Shown here piece by piece: positions 12,023 through 24,549 of a DNA stretch of 64,000 bases. The DNA comes from Carettochelys insculpta (taxonomy: Eukaryota; Chordata; Testudines; Carettochelyidae), in contig NC_134150.1 of NCBI RefSeq assembly GCF_033958435.1, forward strand, positions 40,171,501-40,235,500, read 5' to 3'. How positions within the stretch are numbered: the stretch's first letter is position 1; each line of letters begins with the position of its first letter. Under the pieces are notes generated by a model. That model did not search any database. It had not been told where the DNA came from and saw nothing but the letters and a program-made list of their open reading frames with translations. Position numbers and translations under genes: made by a program.

Positions 12023-15000
12023 GAGACCTTCCCACATCCTTTGCAGTTCGTGCATATGCTTCTGAGTCCCACCTTCTTCATTTTCTCTTCACCACAGGCT
12101 GGGGGGAAGATGTCTTCTGTGAAATGGGGAGGCCTGTTCTCATCAAGGACCTTATCTCTTTGTTGCCTTAAAATCCCAGACAGGACACTCTTCATATCCT
12201 TACATGTATTAACCTCATTGTCTTAGCCAACTTTGAATTGGGGCAACAATATTCAACTACCCTAAATTCCCCTGCAGGTTCAGCTAGATGCAGAATTCCC
12301 GTTCTCCACTGTGGTGGAGTGTTGTGTCAAACAGCTGCCATGTCACACCCCAGGCAGGGACGCATTTGGGTGGTGAGTGAAGAGATTCCCAGACAGTTAG
12401 TGAGGAACACTGAGATGTACAGAGTACAGAAGGCTGGTCTGATTTACTCTGCCCACCCTCCCTCCACCCCAACTTGAGATATCTGTGAGTGCTTCTTTCC
12501 TTTGCTGTTCCCTTTCTTACGCGTTGTCTCAAACTGGTCCCCGTGGTACAGTTCCCTCCCCTCAATCCGCCACCCACCTTCTTTCCTACAGTTGCCATCC
12601 AAATACACTGATGCCTCTGGCCCCTCTGGGGTTGCCGCATGCCCAGAGAGAAGCAGAAGGAATATAAGGTGAACACTATAGATGAAAATGGAGAGGAGTC
12701 TTCACGTTGGCTGAGCAAAAATATTGAGCATTTTGCTTGCCAGAAGTCCCCATAGTCATGGATTTGTAGATCTTCAAGCCATTGTCATAGCTAGTCAGAT
12801 CTCCTGTGTTATTATAGGTGGATATTTGTAGGTCTTGGATGGAGGGGGAATCTGAGCAGATCCCATTTTTCCAGTGCTTCGTCTTGTTTAATTTTAAATG
12901 GCTTGAGTGATAAGGCTTCCGATACCTCCTTAAATGACGAACAACCCTGCATTGTGACTTCATAATCCAGGAAATGAAAGGCTTTGTCTATAGACCCAGC
13001 TCAGCAAATCCTCCAGAAGATCCTGCAGGGATTTACCCATGATCTAAGTGATTATCCCTCTAATGTTGTGACTAAGAAAAGTCCCAAGAAGCTGAGCACC
13101 CTCAACTCTATTGAAGTGAGGAGAGAAGCAGTGTTAGCACCCTGCACATGGACAGATGAGGTCTTGTCTCTTAACCTTTATGATGGGGTATCCAGTGGCC
13201 AGAAGTACTCAGCAGCTGCCAATTCGGATGTCAGATTCTTATTGTAACAAAAGTCTAAATCTTTTCCATCCTGAGTATAAATTGGCCTCGGCCTCAGCCT
13301 CGGCCTTGGCTTCTCCCTAACCCTCCCCCACCCCGCCACCCCCAGTGGTCAGATCTGACCTCAGCTCCCAGGCTTTTAGGAATTTCTTGTTCTCTGTGAC
13401 TGACTAGAAAGGTCATTTCACAGCCAAGTGTCTTGTGCAGACTGTTTTCAGTGTTAATGTTTCCACATAAGCACCACGTCGGTGTAGGTGTCTCGGGATG
13501 AATGTTATTAATGCCTTCTTTGTTCTACACCCACTTTGTCCTCACGTCAGTGACCGTGGTGTGGAGACACAAGCCTGTTGCTCTGATTGCCTTGCTCACA
13601 TTTGAGAAGCTGCACTTCACAGGTGTCTCTTTGCAAAGCTTATGTCTGGTTTGCAGAGGCACAGACAAATACTGCTTGTGTATGTGTCTGCACGCTACTA
13701 GTCTCTACTGGGGAGAATCAGAAGTGCAAAATTATGAGTCATGAGCCTTTTACTGTTCATTGCTATTGCAGCTTCTTCGGCTCCAGTGTTAGCTTTGCTG
13801 TCGGAGCAGGAAGATCATGGTTCGCTCTCGGCTGAAATTCCAGGTGGCCAGGGATTTACTGGACTGTTCTCAATCCAGAGCCTAACCAGTTGGGATTTTC
13901 TTTCCAGCATATAAAATAACATTGATGTTGTCAGGTCAGAATTTAGCCTCTGAGCGTGTATTCATTTTCTTTTGAAAGATAGTTTCATGCTGTTTATTGT
14001 TAGAAAAATATTTTTTAGAGTAATTAGTGGTACGAGGACCAGCAGTCTGTTTTTCCTCTGCTCTGATTTATTATTGTTGAGAGGCTGCTGATTTTGCTGG
14101 AAGTTGGTGGAAACCATTTCAGGATTCTTCGAAGTCTGTGTGGTGTGAAAGGCTTGATTTTAGGGATGGTGAATACAAATCAGACATGCAAAATTGTCAA
14201 AAATAGAATAGATTCAGCCCTAGCAAATGGGAGAGAGGGAGGGACAAATTCCTTTGATTGACACTGGTGCATCTTAACATTTTCATACTGTCATCTGTTG
14301 TGTTAATTTAGGTGCTATATGGGGGCTCAAAGAGTCAAAGGTCTTAGCATGACCCTGTAACATTCCAATACTAAAACAATTTTTAATTTGGTTTACAGAG
14401 ACCTCAGGGGGCTTAGACCCATGACAAACACAAATAAAAATCCTTTTACCCTCTAATTGAAGATACGGGGGGAAATAGAAAAAGCAGGTAAAGGCTTCAT
14501 GGGAGTAAGAAATAAGACATTCCTTTAAATAACACTTTTCCATTTCTCTTTAGCGGGAGAGTTTTCAGACTCACTTGTTTTCAGACTCACTTTCAAACCT
14601 CACTTGTTTGACAGTCTCTTGGCTGGTCATATCTGCCTTTTTTGAGGAAAGAGAAGTGAGTTGAGAAGCAGTGTAACTGTTGTTGTGATTGTTAAAATTT
14701 GATCCCTTTTCCTAAAAGGCAAAGCAAGATAAACCAAAAGGGAAGGAAAAGACCAGCAAAGACAGAAAATGCTTCTGTCTCGGGTGGGAAAAAGCCTGGA
14801 CAGGGTCTGATTTAGCTACTCTGGGTATGTCTATGCTGCAAGTAAAAACGTGCGCTGACTCAGGCAAAGGAGCTTGGGCTAAAGGGTTGTTTTATTGTGG
14901 CGCAGGTATTTAGATCCAAGCTGGAGCTTTTGGTCCATGCAAGATGGGAAGGTTCCAGAGTTTGGGCTGCAGTTTAATAGAACTACAGCGCAAGCCCCAG

Positions 15001-16352
15001 AAGCCTGTCAGCTGGCACAGGCCAGACACAGGTGTCTAACTGCAGTGTAGACATCTTCTCCAAGACCTGGCAAGCTTCTACCAGCATTGGCCTATGCAGG
15101 GCATTGCCTGTCTGGCTACCAGCTCACAGCAGTGTTGTAAAATATAGTCTTGGCAGGCTAAGTCAAACTCTTATTACAGAGAAGGAAAAAGGAGAGTGTT
15201 AGGAAAGCCAGAAAAAAAGGTAGGGAAGGAAAAGGACACATGAGCGGGCAGGAGACTGGGTCTCACATCCCAGATAGTAGATGGGACTTAGCTGGAGCTG
15301 GTGGTGTTATGTGACTCCCGCTTGGATGCCCAGTCTGCTCAGGACATCTCTCAGAAATACCCTGAAGAAGGCCAGGGATCCTAAGAGACCTCTGGGTGGG
15401 TAGCAGCCATGATAACGATGCTTATTCCTTCCCCTTTTCTTGCCTTTTAGCCAGTGTTCACCTCCATCTGTCCATCCTCCCGAAGTCTGTTTTTTAAGCC
15501 TCCCAAAAGAGAATAATGGGGAAAATAGCCCATCTCTTCACTATTTTGTCCACTGATTAAGTTTGTTTTAGTTTGTTTACTTATGATCTCCTTTACAGAG
15601 GCTTCAGTCTGGTGCAGGAGGGGAAGCATGCTCTCTACATCCCATGTTGTGCAATTTTCCATTTTGTTGTCAAGACTGGAAATACATATGTGTGTGTTTA
15701 TGTAGACCCTACAGTGTTTCAGTGTGTTCTGCTCTGCTTCTGGAGAGCCAGGTGGTAAAAGAAGCACACCTGAACTATCAGTCACCTTCCCCAGAGCTGT
15801 GCTGTAATCATTAGCGATGCTGTTGCACACACAAGAAAGTAAGAAGACAGGCAAAGTCTACTAAAACATAGGAAAAGAAATTAACATTTGCCATAGGGAG
15901 AGTGTGAACATTCAGCATGGAAAGAAAGGTTATTTCTGAGCTCCTGAGAGGTTGCTTCAAAGAGAAGTAATGAGCCAACATGAAAAGTTCTAAAACTGGG
16001 ATTTGCCAGGATGATATTTGGATTTAGATTTGTAGATTAGAAGACCAGACTGTTGTTATCCAGCCTGACTCCCTGCATAACACAAACCACAGGACTTCCT
16101 TGAATTAACTCCTGTTTGAACTATAACATATCTTGTACAAAAACATTAAAACCATTTCCAGTGAACAAGAATCTGCCCCCATCATGGGTAAACTGTTTCA
16201 ACAGATCATCACCCTCACTCTTAAAAATGTGTGCCTTATTTCTAGTCCATATTAATCTAATTTCAATTTCAAGCCTTGTAATATCTTGTAATACCTTTGT
16301 GTGCTATGTCAAAGATCCCCTTATTATTGCATTTTCATTCCCATACAGATAC
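12023..16352. other. Intronic sequence, mostly unrecognised
   Basis: Apart from the diverged MITE at 14822-15055 and a GCCTCG-rich microsatellite-like patch at 13286-13312, I see no gene or bounded repeat. AT-rich tracts and chance frames up to 144 codons occur. Confidence 0.4.
14822..15055. mobile_element. Diverged GTCTATGCTGCA-type MITE
   Basis: The left GGGTATGTCTATGCTGCAAG and right CTAACTGCAGTGTAGACATC are inverted-repeat-like ends of the 'GTCTACAC' class, about 230 bp apart. No target duplication could be read with confidence. Confidence 0.45.
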
Positions 16353-16360
16353 TTATAGAC

Positions 16361-16674
16361 CAGAGGTGGGCAAATACCAGCCCATGAGCTGGATCTGTTT
16401 CCTGAGGATTACCCCTGGCGGGCTACTGCTGCTGTATTTACTTGTGCCTTTGCAAGTCTGAGTGACTGCAGCTCCCATTGGCGATGAATCACAGTTCCTG
16501 GCCATTGGGAGCTGCTGGAAGTGATATCTCAGCTCTCATTGGCTGGGATTGGCAAACCACGGCAGCCAACAAGAGCTGCAATCACCCATTCCTGTGGAAG
16601 CATGGATAACTATAGTGGTAGCAGCCCACCAGGGTAACCCTGAGGAACAACTACCATAGTATTTTCCACCCCTG
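16361..16674. mobile_element. hAT-type MITE with 8-bp duplication
   Basis: It begins CAGAGGTGGGCAAATACC and ends TATTTTCCACCCCTG. The flanks are TTATAGAC (16353-16360) and TTAAAGAC (16675-16682), seven of eight matching. CAG...CTG ends and an 8-bp duplication are hAT hallmarks. The interior has the CAGCTCCCATTGGC motif, repeated and inverted, also seen at about 2095-2115. Confidence 0.8.
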
Positions 16675-17807
16675 TTAAAGACAGTGGTTGAGTCACCTCT
16701 TGATCACCTCTTTGTTCAGCTCAGTACACGGAACCCCTTGAGTGTGTTGCTGCAGAGAACATTTCCCAGTCCTTTAATTGGTCTTGGCACGTCTCTGACT
16801 CAGTTTCTCAATATTCGTCTTGAATTATTAGCCAAAACTAGACCCAGCCTTCCAGCAGTGGTTGCACCTGTACCAAGGAGATGGGTACTACAACCTTGTT
16901 ACTAAGCTCGACAAAGCACTGGACGCACAGGAGCCCCTCTCTACCTTAGCAGCCGGCAGGAAGTCGGAGTGCGGCTGCCTGGGTAGTGGTAGACCCACCA
17001 GCTGGGCTTCTGCTGCCCAGCAGAAAGAACTGCAGGGGAAAGCTGTGATGGAGCAGAGAGCTGGGGCAAAGGGAAGCAGGAAGCCCTGGGGAGGAGGATT
17101 TCCTCTGATGGGACACCTGCGGGGAAGGCAGGCTGCAGGTGGGCAATGCTGCCATCCTCTTCGGTTCACCGTCCATCTGTCTGTTACCACTCTCTGACCT
17201 GGGCGTGAAGAATCCATAACTGAAGTGCAGATTCTCTCTGGACAGCCTAGACCCCCCGCCACCTCTCCCTTGCTGCGGAGCTGGCTCCATGTGAGGAAAT
17301 ATTCCTTGGTTCTGCCTTAGTGAGCAGAGCGACCCCAGCCAGGCTGCAGTCTCTGTCACTGCGCAAGGTGATAGGTTTTTGCATAGGATAGCACCCCAGA
17401 TCAGTGGTCACTGGAAAGTCTTGGGCTCAACCTGGTCTCCAGAGACAGTTCTGCTGCCGTGGCCTGTCACTGAAAATACTGTGCTTCCAACGCTGTATTT
17501 CCCCTGGGCTCAGTCCAGTCCTAGCGTCGACTGCAGAGAGCAGCCACTGGGCCAGCGGTGAAGGGAGGGTCCCTCCCTTAAGCATTCAGAGCGTTGTTCA
17601 CTGAGAGCTTTGAATTGGGCCTAGATTCTGTCAAAATGCAACTGACCATGGCTGAGAACCGACACTTGGATCACTGAGGTTAGCTGGAGATTACGTATCC
17701 AGGATTGCTTAACCACTTCTCTGCCCCTGTCTTCCCTATCTGGCTTCTGAAGGAATGTGTGATGAGGTTTTGAATGTGGAAATGGCCTGGGAAAGGCTCT
17801 GGCATAA

Positions 17808-18010
17808 AGAATCATAGAATTCTAGGGCTGGAAGGGACCTCAGGAGGTCACTGAGGTCGGGAAGTCAAGGTGGGACTTAAAAACCTCTAGGGATGGAGAT
17901 TCCACCACCTTTCTCGGCAACACATTCTAGTGCTTCACCACCCTCCGAGTGAAACAGTTTTTCCTAATATCCAGCCTAGCAGGGGAGAATCAGTCCTAGC
18001 ATCAACATCC
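17808..18010 (-). mobile_element. CR1 LINE 3' end, minus strand
   Basis: AATCATAGAATTCTAGGGCT, GGAAGGGACCTCAGGAGGTC and GGGATGGAGATTCCACCACC are reverse-complement CR1 tail and 3' sequence. The target-related part between tail and GATTCC is shorter than in the copy at 22081. Confidence 0.8.
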
Positions 18011-19198
18011 TCGCCCTTGAAGCTTTTTCTGGGTCCCCTAGGAAGTACAACAGCAGTGATAAAATGTTATTCCATTTCTTTCCCCCTGGATTTAAAGAAC
18101 AATACCCTCTTAACCCCACCCTTGTCCCTCTGCCTGCCATTTCACCTTTGACACGTACAATCAGAGGCCAGAACACAGAGTGTGTGCCAGGCCGAAAGGG
18201 GCTGTCTCCCAGTTACACACTGGCTGACCAGCCAGACTGCCAGGCATCTGGACTTTTTTTGTAAGAGGACACTAGAGGGCTGAGTTTGAGCTGTGAGGTC
18301 TGCTCCCTGACTCCTCTGTTTTAAACACAGCAGGAGGGGAAGGACTCACATAAAGGGAGCGGGGAAAACGGACTCCTTCTGAAGATGGGGGGTCTGAAGT
18401 TTTAAGCAGCCAGTGAGCCTGTGGGTTGTCATGACAACGATGATGATCTTCCACACTGAGGCTGGCTCTGGACCAGCACTTTAACTCAACAGGAGTCTGG
18501 CCAAACCCTGTCACTGTGCCGAGAGGGATTGCAGCGTGGCAGCCAAAAGGTCCATGCCAGCCTTTGTTCTAAGGCTGGTGGGACCTGCATGCTGGTCCCC
18601 TGCTCCCTCTTCCTCTTGCTGAATCCAGCTGGGGATACTTGTGTCTCTGGCAGTTTTCCTCCAGGGCTGGCTCAGCCTGCAACTGGGGCTCAGGAAGTTA
18701 GGCAAACCTGAGACCAGCAATGCACTCTTTCCTCAAGCAGGTACCTTCCTCGCACCCCTGAGAGCTCCAAAGACAAGTGGTGGGTTTTGCAGCTGCTGCA
18801 TCAGAATGTAATTCTGCAGAGAATGTTGAGCGCTTGAGGTTGCCTGGATTCTTGTTGTAGTGTCAATAGCCCCTGCATGGGGCCTGCGAAAACAGCAACC
18901 GTTCGGCTGGTTTTGTTACAAAACCCTCAAGATGAAGCTATGCACTCAGTGTGGTTTTGATGTGAAACACAAGCAGGCAGTGCGTTCATTCAGAGCTGAC
19001 ACCAGGCGTGCTGGGAGCCAGTGCAGGTTTTGGAACGTGAAAGGAATTCAGGATCCGGCCCTAAATCATTAAAGTCAGCAACATATGCAGCCAAACTAAC
19101 TGCGCCCCATGTCCAAACAAGCTGAGTTATGACTGCTCTGGGGGACTGCAACTTCTCCTTTATGTGCCTTTAAAATCTCTACCCTAATGCTGCACTGT

Positions 19199-19218
19199 TG
19201 TGTGTGTGTGTGTGTGGT
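19199..19218. repeat. (TG)n microsatellite
   Basis: TTGTGTGTGTGTGTGTGTGG is a short dinucleotide tract. A similar run is at 20826-20840. Confidence 0.85.
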
Positions 19219-19670
19219 GATTGTGGAGGGGCTTGTATTTAATATAGATCTGCAGCGTAGGGCACATTCACCGCTGCTCAGGTTCCTTAGAGCTTTTATG
19301 CCTCAGCCCTTTTTTAGGATTGCTTGTGGTTTCTTCAGGAAGGCTTTGCCTCCTGCTTACAGGTGCTTTGTAACTTGCTGCCTTTGCCCAGGGCTGGGGA
19401 AGCATGTGCGGAAGGGGAGAACGTTTGGAAGGACTAGCTTGCAAGCAGTGTACGTTTGGCTCTCTCTACTCCCTCTCCCCCCTCCCCCTGCAAGCCGGTG
19501 GAATGCCTGTATTTCCCGTTTACTCTTTAAATATCCCAGCCACATACACACCACAAAACACAAGGCTTTACGTAGCCATTCCTTGCTTTACAGGTACTCA
19601 TCTCACTACCCTCCCATGTGAGCTGGGTATTTTCACTCTGCAGCCTGGAAGATGCCTGCAGAGCCTCTCT

Positions 19671-20381
19671 GGCTATGTCTACACGTGAAGCCAACATCGA
19701 AATAGCTTATTTCGATGTAGCAACATCAAAATAGGCTATTTCGAAGAATAACGTCTACACATCCTCCAGGGCTGGCAACGTCGATGTTCAACTTCGACGT
19801 TGCGCGGCACCACATCGAAATAGGCACTGCGAGGGTACGTCTACACACCAAAGTAGCACACATCGAAATAAGGGTGCCAGGAACAGCTGCAGACAGGGTC
19901 ACAGGGAGGACTCAACAGCAAGCCGCTCCCTTAAAGGGCCCCTCCCAGACACAGTTGCACTAAACAACACAAGATACACGGAGCTGACAACTGGTTGCAG
20001 ACCCTGTGCCTGCAGCATGGATCCCCAGCTGCCGCAGAAGCAGCCAGAAGCCCTGGGCTAAGGGCTGCTGCCCACGGTGACCATAGAGCCCCGCAGGGGC
20101 TGGAGAGAGAGCATCTCTCAACCCCCCAGCTGATGGCCGCCATGGAGGACCCAGCAATTTCGACGTTGCGGGACGCGGATCGTCTACACGGTCCCTACTT
20201 CGACGTTGAACGTCGAAGTAGGGCGCTATTCCGATCCCCTCATGAGGTTAGCGACTTCGACGTCTCGCCGCCTAACGTCGAAGTTAACTTCGAAATAGCG
20301 CCCGACGCGTGTAGCCGCGACGGGCGCTATTTCGAAGTTAGTGCCACTACTTCGAAGTAGCGTGCACGTGTAGACACAGCT
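19671..20381 (+). mobile_element. Harbinger-like non-autonomous element, about 700-bp family, copy 2
   Basis: At 711 bp it is the same length as copy 1. It starts GGCTATGTCTACACGTG and ends GTGCACGTGTAGACACAGCT. TCT flanks it at 19668-19670 and 20382-20384. The 121-codon frame at 19995-20360 differs from copy 1 at only a handful of residues, so the two copies are recent. Internal TTCGACGTT palindromes give strong fold-back potential. Confidence 0.82.
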
Positions 20382-20384
20382 TCT

Positions 20385-21790
20385 ATGTCCTCATACACAC
20401 CTTTCTGTCTAGGGTTTTATCCTGCAACCTGTCACCCTGTTATCTGAGCGCTGCCCTGTGAAACCAACAGCGGAGTCTCTGGTGGATTTCATGACACCGC
20501 CGGCATTTCTCCCTATTTGATATCTAACCTCTGCTTGCAGGGCGGGCACTGGGTTGATTTAAGGATGAAAAAGGAAGTGGCACAGTGCTGAGAACAAAGG
20601 TCCCTTTCCCCTCTTCCTCGTCTCCTGTTAGTACTGTGGGGCTTTGTGAGACAAATAGCTGAGGCTGCCTTCCAGATACAACAGCCTCTCCTTAAAGTGC
20701 TCTGTTAACACTACACTGCATTCTGGGCTGCTGCCATGAGCACAGGCACCTTCCCCCTCCCTGGAACGAGCTGCCACTTCTGCTATGTCGAGGCTACAGC
20801 CTGCTAGAGTTGTTGTGCTGCTAAGGTGTGTGTGTGTGTGGGTGGGTGGGGTGCGGCTTTGGCACCTCTGACAAGCTCCTTCCAATCAATTACAGCCTCC
20901 AGGGAATGAAACCAGAGCCCATTCAGGAGCAGCACGGCCGCCATGGAAGTAATAGTCCAATACCTAGACCTCTGTAACCCTTTGGCTGTTGGTATTACCT
21001 CCAAGGTTCCCATCCGGTCACAGGCTATTGGGATTTGCGTAACCTCTGGGATCAGTGCCAGGAGGGGGTGGAGTTTTAAATCTCTTCTTAGCCGGGAAGT
21101 CTCTGGGTACATGGGTGAGCAGCAGAGCAGCTAGCTGAAGCATTTTGCAGCAAGCTGTATTGCCTGCAAGAGTCCATCTGGAAGCATAGGGTTCCCCCGC
21201 TCCCTTCCTCTCCAAGCTCTAGCTGTTGCTCTGTTAATTGTGCTGTCTGTGGGATGGAGGAGGAGGAGAAGGAAAGGGGTGTGTGCAAAGGGATGTTCGA
21301 GTAGCTCATGCCACCCCCACCTTGCCAGCAGTAAGGCTTGTAATGCTCCTGAAAGACGACTGGGGGATGGGGAAGAGACAGAAGGAACTTGCGCTGAGGA
21401 TATAGGCTAAGCTCCTTGATTTCCTGTAGCCCAGTATTTCCTGTCTGGGTGACACAAGGTGTCTTAATCAGTTGCTTGCTTGCCTGCTGCCTTCAACAGC
21501 TTCATTAGAAGTGAGGAGTGGCTGGAGACATCTCCCTCTCCAGATGTTACCTCTGTTGCTGTTGGTAAATAACTTTCCGGTGCTGCTTCCCTCCATCCTC
21601 TTTGCATTAAGGGGTCGATGAACCCTGGGGAGGGGAGATCAGCCTTGTTCCATGAGTAAAGAGAGATACCGATTGCAGGTTAATTTGAACAAGGTGAACT
21701 TCGGTAAGTCTGGAGGGCTGCTCTGTCCACATGGCCGAGTTGCTTCCAGACCAGTTTTCCACATTTCCTGTTTCTGGGTGTCCACTCAGT
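20385..21790. other. Intronic sequence, nothing recognised
   Basis: It contains a (GT)n tract at 20826-20840 and G/T-rich patches, with no coding or repeat boundaries I can support. 18.26-19.66 kb and 22.4-23.87 kb are similar, except for the MITE fragment at 22764. Confidence 0.4.
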
Positions 21791-21796
21791 CACAAC

Positions 21797-21901
21797 AAGA
21801 AGTCCTGTGGCACCTTATAGCATCTGATGAAGCGGGTCTTTGCCCACGAAAGTTTATGCTCCAAAATATCGGTTAGTTTATAAGGTGCCACAGGACTTCT
21901 T
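21797..21901. mobile_element. Penelope-type terminal foldback unit
   Basis: Perfect 23-bp inverted arms lie at 21797-21819 (AAGAAGTCCTGTGGCACCTT...) and 21879-21901. Between them are CATCTGATGAAGCGGGTCTT and TGCCCACGAAAGTTTATGCT. GACTGACATGGCTACCTCTC follows. The GAAGCGGGTCT/GCCCACGAAAG words parallel GAAGAAGTGGGTCTGTCCCACAAAAGC in the tails of the coding Penelope copies, so I infer a tail-only insertion of a related family. Confidence 0.65.
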
Positions 21902-22080
21902 ATTGTTCTCGAAAATACAGACTGACATGGCTACCTCTCTGATACTTGTCATCACTCAACAAGGGACCTTCCAGGGAACACAGGCCCTCCGATTCCAGTT
22001 CCACGGATCGTTATCTACTACCCCTCTTTTTTAAACACTAAAACCAAAGATTTGACTACCAGCGCCCCATTCTCAGCTAT

Positions 22081-22400
22081 TTCATAGAATCATAGAATAG
22101 TAGGACTGGAAGGGACCTCGAGAGGCCATCGAGTCCAGCCCCCTGCCCCAATGGTGGGACCAAGTACTGTCTAAACCATCCCTGATAGACATCTATCTAA
22201 CCTGTTCTTAAATATCTCCAGCGATGGAGATTCCACAACCTCCCTTGGCAATTTATTCTACTGTTTGACCACCCTGACAGTTAGGAAACTTTCTCCTACC
22301 GTCCAAGCTAAACCTCCCTTGCTGCAGTTTAAGTCTATTGCCTCTTGTTCTATCCTCAGAGGCCAAGAAGAACAAGTTTTCTCCCTCCTCCTTATGACAC
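22081..22400 (-). mobile_element. CR1 LINE 3' end, minus strand
   Basis: The + strand reads CATAGAATCATAGAATAGTA, GGACTGGAAGGGACCTCGAG, CCAGCCCCCTGCCCCAATGG, CTGTTCTTAAATATCTCCAG and GATGGAGATTCCACAACCTC. This is the reverse complement of the CR1 3' region. It is a truncated copy, as is usual for CR1, with no coding sequence left. Confidence 0.85.
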
Positions 22401-22763
22401 CCTTTTCAGCCTCAGGTTTCCAGATAATTGAATTAGAAGCTCATCTTTACTACAGATTCAGCTGGTCACAGAGTCGTTTAGACAGACTGGTCCCCTTAAC
22501 GGGTGATCACATCACAAGTCACTGTTCTTTGTCTCCCTGTCACCAGTCTCCATGTCTAGCAAGCTGTCTCTCTAAGAAATCTCCTCCTTGTGGGGGCCGG
22601 CCTCCAGCTAGTTTTCTGTCTGTATGATCTGCAGAGAGCTCTGTAGGCTCTCTGGATGCTGTGTCTGTTGGCTTGTAAATCCCTATGTTCCTTCAGGTCA
22701 CCTGTCCCCCTTGCGAAGTCAGACTTATGTGACTTCAATGCCATTACACTCTTCAGCACTGTC

Positions 22764-22925
22764 TTAGGCCAGCTTTACACTACGGGGGGAAAATTGACAT
22801 AAGATATGTAACTCCAGCTATGTGAATTACATATCTGGAGTCAATGTAGACTAAATCAGCTATTTTCCTGCTGTTGCCACAGGGACAGGTTGACAGCAGG
22901 AAGTCTCCCATCAACTTCCCCATCC
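22764..22925. mobile_element. Fragment of a GTCTACACTA-type MITE
   Basis: It begins GGCCAGCTTTACACTACGGG, then has an internal palindrome: ATATGTAACTCCAGCTATGT and ACATATCTGGAGTCAATGTA. Only one terminus is recognisable. I recognise the composition as a frequent reptilian repeat, but the exact family is unknown. Confidence 0.45.
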
Positions 22926-23878
22926 CTCATGACAGCAAGGAGCACCATGGTCAATGGTCGAACCCTGATTGTTCGATTTAGCGTGGCCCCAATTTGCGTG
23001 TTACTTACTGTGGCGGCCGCCTTACTGTTACTCTGTGAGTAGGCCGGTCAGAGGTGTGGTGGGCAGACTCTCTGTTTGTATGGAAATACTGGAAATCTGT
23101 GGTGTCCTGCATGCTAGCCACTAGCCACATGTGGCTGTTTGGGCAGGCGAGTGTGGCTAGTGCAGCGGAAGCCACTGTAGTGGCAACTGCTTCAGAAATG
23201 GTTGGACACCATGGCCTTAAATTCTTTCGAGGCAAACTGAGGCCTGTTATGGAAGAATACAAGGTCTAGAATGTCACATCTCACAAAGGGCACCTCCCAT
23301 CTGTCAGTTGCTGGCTCGCTTCTTGTATCAGGCAGGGCAGCGATCGCCCCAAAATTAGAATAGTCACCTGCTGTAACCAAGAACTGCTGAAGGTAATTCA
23401 GTCCACTCCTACCTTTCCCCGTGAATGAGTGGGCCACTCATGGGGCAACAGATTCTCTTTCTGCTGGCGGTTATCAAGGAGAAGAGCTGCGTATTCATTC
23501 CTGGCCCACCACTACTCTCTTGAGCCTGTCTGAGACATATGTAAATGCCCAGGCGTGAAGCATCTTTTTTTGCATGGCATCCGCTTGAAATGAAGCAGGG
23601 ACAACAGCTCAATCCTGTGCACTCGGCTCCTTTTTAATTTCAAAAGCAGCCGGCTCATCCTGCAAGAGCTACCGCCAGTCCTCCCGCTGGTGATGAACCA
23701 CACGGGAGCATCAGCAGTACTTCAACACAGCAGCATTAGATATCATTTGTTCCAGTGTGTCAAACCCTTGCAGACAGCAGTCTCCCCAGTCCCACTCCCC
23801 CTCCTGTCTTGCAAGCGGATGTATTGGTTCCACTGTCGGAAGCAAGCGTGGACAGAACTTGGACAGGAAGTTTATCTT

Positions 23879-24030
23879 AGTATCATGGAAATGTCAGGGT
23901 GGAAAGGATCTGAAGAAATCACCAAGTTTAGTCCCTTGTGCTGAGCAGCCCCAGGCAAACCTACGCCCTCCCTGACGGGTGTTTGCCCAACCTGTTCTTA
24001 AAAGCCTCTGTGACAAAGCTCCTTCTCTAC
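23879..24030 (-). mobile_element. Diverged CR1 LINE 3' fragment, minus strand
   Basis: GTATCATGGAAATGTCAGGG, GGTGTTTGCCCAACCTGTTC and TTAAAAGCCTCTG follow the CR1 3' pattern. It is more diverged than the copy at 22081 and therefore older. Confidence 0.65.
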
Positions 24031-24238
24031 TTTTTGGCAGAGTAATGGCTTCAGAGTCTCACAGCAGCCCTCAGGGTAGACACCACCAGCGCGCTGTTTG
24101 GTGAGCTACTGTCATCGTTGGCCAGCTTAGGAAAAAGAGAGGAGACCCAACTCCTTAGTCTTTGCTGCCCCTCCAAGTGATTCAGGCAAGACAAAGCTTT
24201 TCACCAGATCCGTCCTTCTCCAAGTCTCTATAGGGAAT

Positions 24239-24250
24239 GGGGGGGGGGGG
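24239..24250. repeat. Poly-G tract (12 G)
   Basis: AAT is followed by twelve G and then TGCCCC. Mononucleotide G runs like this are prone to sequencing length error. Confidence 0.85.
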
Positions 24251-24299
24251 TGCCCCAGGCCCACCCTCTAGTCTGGGCTCCAGTGCAGGGTTCCCATGG

Positions 24300-24500
24300 G
24301 GGAGGGATAGCTTGGTGGTTTGAGCATTGGCCTGCTAAACCCAGGGTTGTGAGGTCAGTCCTTGATGTGGCCATTTAGGGGTCTGGGGCAAGTAGATTGA
24401 AAAAAAAATCTGCCAAGGATGGTGCTTGGTCTTGCTGTGAGGGCAGGGGACTGGCCTGGATGACCTCTTAAGGTCCCTTCCAGCTCTGAGATGTGTATAT
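24300..24500 (+). mobile_element. tRNA-derived SINE (Cry I type) with CR1-like tail
   Basis: The head GGGATAGCTTGGTGGTTTGA is an A-box-like pol III promoter region. GCATTGGCCTGCTAAACCCA and GGGTTGTGAGGTCAGTCCTT (B-box-like) follow. The tail GACTGGCCTGGATGACCTCT and AAGGTCCCTTCCAGC is the 3' end of CR1-type LINEs, which is thought to let such SINEs borrow LINE machinery. I recognise this layout as the turtle Cry I family. Confidence 0.8.
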
Positions 24501-24549
24501 TGCTATATACTGTGTATAGCAGCTGCCAACACTGTCTCAAATTTCAGCT

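Noticed and set aside
12676..12963. 95-codon minus-strand frame with a protein-like look
   Set aside because: No motif, no flanking splice pattern, and length within chance expectation for AT-rich sequence.
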